Assembly (NCBI RefSeq): GCF_000091045.1
Contig: NC_006679.1
Span: forward strand, 336,781 to 400,780
Origin: Cryptococcus deneoformans JEC21
Taxonomy: Eukaryota; Basidiomycota; Tremellomycetes; Tremellales; Cryptococcaceae
Direction of reading: 5' to 3'
DNA: 64,000 bases
Shown here: positions 56,401 to 64,000 of the stretch, piece after piece
Position numbering within the stretch: the first letter of the stretch is position 1
Layout: each line of letters begins with the position of its first letter
Position numbers and translations under genes: made by a program
Notes under the pieces: model-generated
What the model was told of the DNA's origin: nothing
Seen by the model: the letters and a program-made list of their open reading frames with translations, nothing else
The model's database searches: none

Positions 56401-59400
56401 AAGACGTGATCATGACATTCTGTTGCTTGAAATCCGTCGGAATATGGGGATATTCGTCGGCATTTACGTCGGTGATGACATTGGACTTCATCTGTTGGGC
56501 AACCACCAGTAATGCCTGTACGACTTCGTCGCTCTTAATCCATAATGGGCCCATATCGCCTGAGATACTGTAAGAAACTGACGGCTCGGAAGTTTGTTGA
56601 ACCATATCAACTACTGGATCGAAAAGATGCTTAAATTCAGGTTGTGACGAGGCTTGGGATTGGAAGCGATCGAGAAGTTTAATGCGAATGCGTGAAGCCG
56701 TCTTCAACAAGGTATACTCCTCTACAATCTCATCAGCGTTGTCATCAAAACCAATTACCATTATTCATGTGCTTACCATTAGTGAATAATAGACATTCTG
56801 ACCTTCCGACGGATTCTAGGGTCGTCGCCAAGGCCCGAATAAGTAGACTTGACTCCTGTCTTAACTCACGCACGGAGATAAGGTCATCTGGCAGACACTG
56901 GCGGCCTTGCAATCCTCGAAATTGGCGCACACCGTCTTCAATCTCTCGAAGCGCACCGTCGATTTGGCACGCCCAGGATTCAGTGATTTGCAGAGCATTC
57001 AGAACAGATTGCCCACCAATAACGGAAGTCGATCTCGCGCAAATATTTAATCTTTCAAGAATGGCGTACAGCTTCGACAGGGGAGTAATATGGCTGACAA
57101 TTCTGATAGACGGTGTTAGCAATAATCAATCGCAGATGAAGGTAATGAATAGCTTACCGAGCGCGTTCATTCAACGAAGAAGCGTAAATTGACTCCACAA
57201 AACCAATACCTCGCTGCAGATCTTGCGATGCAATATCTGGGTTGTGACCGTTGAAGGCGGCCCTCATGGCGGACATCAAAATTTCCAACCGATGATGGTA
57301 GTTTTCCACTTTTGCAGCTCCAGTAGTATCAAATGATGAAGGCATACATTCAATTGATACAGGAAGCTGAGTCGCTAACCACGCACTCGATTGCTGACGA
57401 CTCATTTGATCGGCACGAACGTTCTGTGAGAATCCGGAAGCGCGCAGAGCTTTCAGCATGTCAGCATAGGCCTTCCGCTTGCGGCTGGCCAAATTATTGA
57501 CGACCTTTTCATTCTCTTTGGTAAGGGCTGAAGGAGTCTGCTTGGCAAGTGAGCTAGCAGTCTCGATAATGTCAACGGCCATCGAATCGACTAGAGACGC
57601 CGTAGCACCGGTAATGGTATCGCGAAGCTTGAGGTGAACTTGACCATAGCGATCAAGGGTCTCTTCTAACCGTACAAGGACATCAGGAACATCAGGACTG
57701 GCCTCTTCCCTGTCCTTCAATGAGCTTGAGGTTAAAGTAGTGATACTGATGAAGAATGGAGGCGGCGGCTCTGACGAAACAGGAGTTTCTTGAGGCACGA
57801 TCCGGTTCAATTCGCTCATTAATGGTGCTATAGGTTGTCGAAGGACGTCCCTGAACTTGCGAATGCTGCGATGCAAAGCCTTGTGAGATTTTTGCGCACT
57901 TGCTTTGAGAGCAAAGACGTTGACGTCCTTCCAGCTTGCTAACTTCACGAAGTCCTTGACGGCCTTGTCAATGACAGCACGCTGGCTGGCCATGGCATCT
58001 GATATTCTAGACTCGAAAAGGCGAGCGTTTGCAATCACATTGTGCAACATAGTCGCAACCTTGCCAAGAACAGCATGGTGGATCGATAGTTCAGAAGCCA
58101 TGCGTTGGAAACAAGATAGGAGGTCCAAGCGAGGAGTGAAAAGACCGTATGTGCTGCTGTTGATGTATGTGGACACCATTGGCAGTACTTCTTCTATGTG
58201 CTTTCCGGCGTCGTTGCTGCCTATAGGCCCATGGATGAGGGCACCATACAACCGAAGGGTCCACTCATTGTCCTCTGACGCATAATGCTCAGCCTGATCA
58301 TCCAGCAGTCTTGTCCACGAGACCAACTCTAACTTTCTCCATTCGATAATGAGCTTTGAAGTCTCATCTCTGAAGGTGGACAATGAATTTTCTCGGTTAG
58401 CATACGCTTCCCAGTCTTCGGTGTGAATGAGAAGTTGCTCCATTGCAATAAGTATTTTGGCGACAGGGCTGCGAGTATCGAGAGTAAGAATGCGTTCACA
58501 GCGGTCACGAATATGGACCAAGACCATTTGTTCTGGCCATTCGTCGATAAGAATACGCAGACGCTTTAACAAGCGAACAACAATATTGTGGGCTTTACGG
58601 GCCTCGGGTTCGTTGGGGGAAAGATAGAAGTTGGGTTGCGAAGGTGACGTTCTGACATCCGCCAAACGTCGATGCAACGTGGAGATTTGGAAAGCCAAAC
58701 TAGAGGCGTCAAGGCGCTCATCGAGAGCAACGGGGTTGAAATTGGTATGAAGAGTTTCATCAATCATTTGCTTGAGCAGAGAGCTTGACGTTGACGAACT
58801 TTGTCCGAAGACTTGCCTGATCAGGGCATTGAAAGAAGCAACATGAGATGGTTGGAAGCCTTTCTGATTCTCTTTGTTAAGATGAAGCTCTTTCTGTTTT
58901 GGCAAGGCGTCTTCTGCTCCGGCATCCTCATACTGGGGGAAGAGCTCAGCGAATTCCTTGGCTTCTTGCTCTTCGTCCGATAAGACTTCGATATCAGTCT
59001 TCTTTACTTTATAGAGACTCTCCGCATCTTGAGCTTCCTGTTGCTCTCGCAAACGGATTGCACTCCAAATTTGGTAGAGACGATCAAGTCTTTGAGCTAA
59101 ACGTGGGACACAATAGATCCTGCTTTGCGTCGTGTTCAACTCATACAAGTATGCTGACGCGGCAAGCAACTCGGTTGGTACGCCGGTTGCTTGATCGACA
59201 GGCGAGTCAACAGAAAGCTTCTGAAGTTGTTTCACGCCGCGCGCGAGAGGGAACGTAACGGCGAGAGGCACAGTAGAGTCCGGACGGCTACCGCGAAGCT
59301 GAACGTCTCTTGCAATTAGCCGCAAACCAAACTTGCCGAAAAGAACGGCAGTGACCACAGGATGGACGAGGTCGGACATCTCTGAATAGGTTGTTGAGAG

Positions 59401-62400
59401 GCGTTGAATAAAAGCGGAAGAACCCAGCTGGAAATCTCTTTCCCGTGACATAGCTTGTATGTGAGTATCTTGCAAAGCAGAGATCAAAGAACACATATGT
59501 TTCCTGTCATACAGGTCGGAAAGGAAAGCATGTACCTCATTGAAGAGGTAAGAAAGCTTCAAGACATCAGAAGCACGTTTAAGATTTGGTCCGAGGGATT
59601 CCTCCTCCTTCTCGAGAACTGAAGCACGGCCCATAAGGTCGGCCACAAGCTTGGAGTCAATTTTGCCTTTCAAAACCATCTCTTTAGCCGTCAGGGCTGC
59701 CAGCTCTTCTTTTACCAACGCCAGATGCTCAGCGATTACTTCACCTTGCAAGCCACGGCGAACACCAGGATCGATTGGAATGTTTGTAACGTACAAATCC
59801 AGGAGAAACCGGGATAGAGCTAACCATACTTGGCCTATGTTGGTTAAATCATGAGGCCGAAGACTCGCCTCTGAGAATGCAGGCGTAATCCATTTGTGAT
59901 ATGATTGGTGCAAGAAATGAATAGCTGGATTATCGATAGATTTATCGAGGGCATCTTCAACAGAAGCCATTGAGGTCGGGGTAACCTGCGTCGCCAAGCA
60001 GGGGACACCGAAAGCAGATAAAATCTAAATGACGATTAGAAAACCTGCGTTGCACGTATTATCACATTGGCTCACAAGGCTTAAACAGTGCACAGCAAGA
60101 TCGAGAGTATTCTTTCTACGAGAATCCTTGTTTTCTGCGTCAAACAAGATAGTCTTGACAGAAAAATTCAAAGCTTGATCCTGATCCGGTATCTCTGCCA
60201 TGGTAACGGTTTCAACAAGGCTAGGAGATGATCAGCTCTTACAGGACAGATCTTGAGGGATAGGCGAACTTACCCAAAGCGCAATGTAGATGATAAACGT
60301 GCGGGTTTGAACAAATCCGCTGGGCCAGAGAGGATACCTTCACTGCAGTCTGAATGGTCCCAAATCCCTTTCATCCAGCCTGAGAGCGCCTCAAATAATG
60401 CTGCAGGCGAGTGAGTGGGGCCTAAGCTGTTCTGCAAGGGCAACAAGGACGACACTTTGACACTTATGTCCTCAAGCAGTATTTTCAAGACATCTTGGGA
60501 GTTTTTCTACAGACACAAGACATAAGCCTACAGCAGAGCTGTACAACTTTGACAACTCACATTACAAAGGGCTTGAAGTTTCAGACTGTCCGTGATGGGC
60601 CAATTTGTCCATCGTCCGCTGACCTTTTCTTTCATCTCCTTTCTCGACGTTGTCAACAAGGACGTGAGCTCCTGGATTATCGTACTTTCTCGCGGTGTAT
60701 CACCGAGAGTAGCGAAAGCCTGAAGGATTGAATATTTCATATCTGTGCCATGTTAGTTGCAATCATTCCTTACCAGAGAAACTCAGTGTGGTCGCTTACG
60801 AGGATCATACACGTCGTCTGCCAACGAAGTCAGCTTTACCAAATCTTCACTGCTTCCTTGGTCACACGTTTCTCTGAAAAGTGACCATATCTCTGTCTGA
60901 CCCAAGCCTGTTGTAAGCTGCACTGTTTTCGCCAAGTTCTGCAGCTTGTCCAAAACTGGACAAAGTGATGTGATACCCTCAGTGTCTTGTTCGATCCAGC
61001 GAGCAAGAAGCTTCGTAGATGAGTAATCAAAGACAGACGATTTGGCGTGACTAATCATGAGAAGCACGTAGACAAAGACCCGATCAAGGCGTTGCAATAA
61101 ATGGGGCGATTCTGAAACGAGCGAAGCAAGACGAGTCTGGACGATCTCGAGGAATGATATAATGAAAGGATAGACATCGCCACCAGCTTGCACTTTTGGC
61201 CTGGAAGGTCCTCGCCTACTCGAAACAGCAGACAAGGCAAGGATTGTCTTCGCATGAGCTGGATCGGCTATCCAGGATTGAAGGTGTCTAAGCTGAATGG
61301 CACCACGCAAAATGGTTTGCAAGACTGTATTGATAGCTCCCCGTCGTTGAGAGACGGCGCGGATGTTAGGATTCAGTGTAAGATCAACAGGCTACTCATG
61401 ATTGGTCAACATAAAATACTTGATGAGTCAAGAAACTCACCATAGCTCCGACAAAGCCCAAGTCTAAGCGCTGCAATGAACAAGCTTCCACAGCATGACT
61501 CCTGCAAATTTCATCCAGTCGCTGATAGGAAAAATATTGCGACAGTACAGAGTACCCTTCACCAACGGAGCCTGTAAGAGTGTGGCTGAATCGTGGGAGG
61601 TAAGCAAGTCCACCTTGGCTTTGTAAAGATATGCTGCTAGCGACAGCCGATGAGATAGGATAACCTTCGCTTTCGTTTTTCACAGTCGACTGAAGAACAG
61701 TCAGTTCGCGTAGGACAGAATCATCTGCCAAAATCAAAGGCTGCCTTTTTACAGATTTGGACATTCCTTTCCCATCAAGGAACAACTCTAACCCTCGGTT
61801 CCTCATGGCCCTTGACAACTCTCCATAATGTGGGTCGTAAGTCATAAAAAGCCGGAAATCTTGATGTGGCCGAAGGACTTCAGGGCTACCGGTAGACGAT
61901 CCCTTTTCGCTCAAAACTAGCACTCCATTGCTTTCGCAGAGACTGTTTAATCTGTCAAGGACAGATGCACTGCAAAGGTTGGCGTCGGAAATAAGGTACC
62001 ACCCGCCATTTTTGATCGCATGAATGAGTTCACCGTCAACCCATGCAAAGCCCATTGCGTTGGGTCCGACCTTTATGAGGCTATCTAAAGACTGCCGCGC
62101 TAAGCTCACGTCGATGAAAGAGGACAATTCTGAGAGAATTGCCTGAGAGAGTGTGCTAAACGCATCGAGGGTTTCCACATTGAAAGATGCCTGGCATTGC
62201 TCTCTGATGACGGCGAGATCTTCAAGGCGACGCAATATGGCCGGCTGAGCGTCTGAGACCTGAGTAATGAGGTCTGAAACGTTGCCGAACACGGAATTCA
62301 AAAGTCGACTGACGTCTTGTTGTTCGAAGCTACCAAGAATCTCCGATGTATCAACGCCTGGGTGCATAGCGAATTCGCCCAATAATCTGCCGGCACCCTT

Positions 62401-64000
62401 GGCAAGCCCACGAATAAGACCGCGCTTCCCCGCACCGCTATCACCCGCTAAGATGACCAGCCAACCCAATTCGATACCCTTCAAAATAGATTCAGCAATA
62501 TCGAGGTGGTGATGTGGGAGAGTAACGTCGACTGATGGATTACTGCCTCGAGAGACAATGGAGTGGCCAACTTGCATCCATGAGGGAGAAATTGAAAAAA
62601 AAGGACGTGTTGAATCGACCTCGTGACCAAATACTGAGTGGAAAATATCGGTAACAGCTTGACGATCACGTTCATTACGGAAACGTTGTCGATAGACCAT
62701 CTGGAAAAATTCCGCTGGATGGTCGGTTCTCTCTAAACCATTTTTTTGAGAGAGCAAGCTGAACCATCTGAACAAATCCCGCAGATTGAATTCCCAAGGA
62801 CTCCCTTCGCGACCGATCACTCGAGTAATCATTGTTTGGATACGCATAGTGTCATTGAATGAGATCATCTTCTCAATAATGTTGGTAGGCATAGGAAGGA
62901 GATTGCGGCAGATTATCATAAGATCCTGAGCAGTATGCTCTTGAAGATAGACTTTGGTGAAACGGTTGAGAAAAGATTTCGGCAACCCTTTACGCCCGCC
63001 ACCTTGTTGCAAAGGATTCTGGGCAGCAAATACCCGGAAATCTGGGTGGCGACTAAAAGATCTGCCCAACTCAGGGATATAAACAGTACCTCGATGGTCG
63101 AGTACGGCATTAAGACCTTCGAGAACTGTCTGGGAAGCAAGGTTCATTTCATCTAGGAGCACCCATTCTCCCTTTTGCATTGCCTCGAGGAATGCCGCGT
63201 CCCGCCACTGGAATTCACCAGGTTTTCCTCCTTCAACAGGAAGATCGGAACCGAAAAGGTCAATGAGATCAGTCTGATCAGACAGATTGATACGGTGAAG
63301 ATGATAACCAGCGACACCAGCAAGTGCCGATACCAAACTTGTCTTACCAACACCGGGACTGCCTTCCAGCAAGATAGCTTTGGGAAGCTGACAGCCGCGG
63401 ACTAGGCGCATGGTGTTGAGGGCTGTGGTCGGCGCTTCAAAACGGAAGTTTGTAGACTTTGAAAGCATGGATCCTCGAGGAATAAGGAAGCCAGCGATGG
63501 AAACCGCATCCTGGGTGATTTTAACCTCAAGATTTCTCGAAACAAGGTAATCCATCCCAAGGCTCGCAGCCAGTGTATCGAGCTGCGCCAGACAGTCTTT
63601 GCGAAGGGTTTCAATGGAGTTGCTAGACATCCCTGCTACTTGTGGGAGAGATTCAAGACCGTCGATTAAAACCATCTGCCCTCCATGATGCTGTTATGTG
63701 ATTAGCATGGGATGTACGGACACAAGCGGTTGACCACAACTCACGAAGACTTGAGGTACACTAAGACCTTTAGCGTATGAGTCGTTTCCAAAGCTGACCC
63801 AGGCCTGCATTTGTTAGTAATTTCTTTTTTAATATGTTAAAGAACGCACTAGAATATCTCGTAGCCCTAAACCTGAAGAATCCCCTAATTTTTTACCAAA
63901 CCACAAAAAGTAGTCCAAAATTAGAGGCCCACATTGCCGTAGATTCTCATGTTTCCAGGACTGATTAATGATTTGTAACATATCTCCCCTGTCATTTAAT
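53469..64000 (-). CDS. MDN1: Midasin (Mdn1/Rea1), C-terminal part; N-terminus beyond right edge
   Basis: More than 10 kb of minus-strand exons read as one giant AAA protein. In protein order: at the right, LLEGSPGVGKTSLVSALAG, WVLLDEMNLASQTVLEGLNA, VFAAQNPLQQGGGRKGLPKS; then another ATPase unit with LAGDSGAGKRGLIRGLAKGA; the long helical linker (61.3-57.2 kb); an aspartate/glutamate-rich region (about 56.1-54.4 kb); and a C-terminal VWA/MIDAS domain with YQVLLSLDDSRSMSES (DxSxS), ending TRVSQSQE at 53469. Mdn1 removes Rsa4 and Ytm1 from pre-60S particles using its MIDAS domain. The frame is open at 64000, so the first AAA units are missing. The introns are many and short; one at 55057-55108 separates the acidic region from the VWA part. 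Confidence 0.95.

Overview
This window is nuclear DNA of a basidiomycete yeast of the Cryptococcus neoformans/gattii complex. Genes are split by many GT-AG introns of about 45-75 bp, and exon joins are phase-consistent wherever I checked them. The thymidylate synthase at 7.2-8.3 kb (317 residues, four exons) reads as the Cryptococcus enzyme. There are no rRNA genes, no convincing tRNA genes and no CRISPR. One assembly gap (Ns) lies at 31440-31500.

Layout. 0-4 kb: a truncated membrane protein gene (-), a FAHD1-type acylpyruvase (+) and a serine-rich protein of unknown function (-). 4.1-7.2 kb: about 3 kb without a gene, ending in the thymidylate synthase promoter with MluI-box motifs. 7.2-15.2 kb: thymidylate synthase (+), the TORC2 subunit SIN1 (-), the ribosome-biogenesis WD protein PWP1 (+) and a small two-exon gene for an 84-residue protein (+). 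17.4-19.8 kb: a CDC6 replication-licensing ATPase gene. 20.3-21.0 kb: a decayed coding relic. 21.3-28.2 kb: a BAR-PH-ArfGAP gene (-), a PBDC1/Ypl225w-type gene (+) and the spliceosomal MFAP1 (-). 28.4-37.4 kb: a mitochondrial PPR protein (+), MIM2 (-) and MED12 (+, 5' end at the gap). 37.9-40.5 kb: a second, diverged CDC6 gene. 41-49 kb: a tandem duplication of a Jen1-type carboxylate transporter, with about 2 kb of extra DNA in one unit. 49.7-52.4 kb: a Stealth-family type II membrane phosphotransferase (-), plausibly a glycan xylosylphosphotransferase. 53.5-64 kb: the C-terminal part of midasin MDN1 (-), running off the right edge.

Most genes are housekeeping: dTMP synthesis, replication licensing, TORC2 signalling, ribosome assembly (PWP1, MDN1), splicing, Mediator and mitochondria. 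No operon-like grouping is evident; neighbours are mostly divergent or convergent pairs. The most notable features are two CDC6 paralogues within 20 kb that differ in promoter motifs, the tandem transporter array with patchy identity and a frameshifted tail in one copy, a single-frame coding relic near 20.7 kb, and possible small genes inside the extra DNA of the transporter array. All identity and composition statements are by eye.
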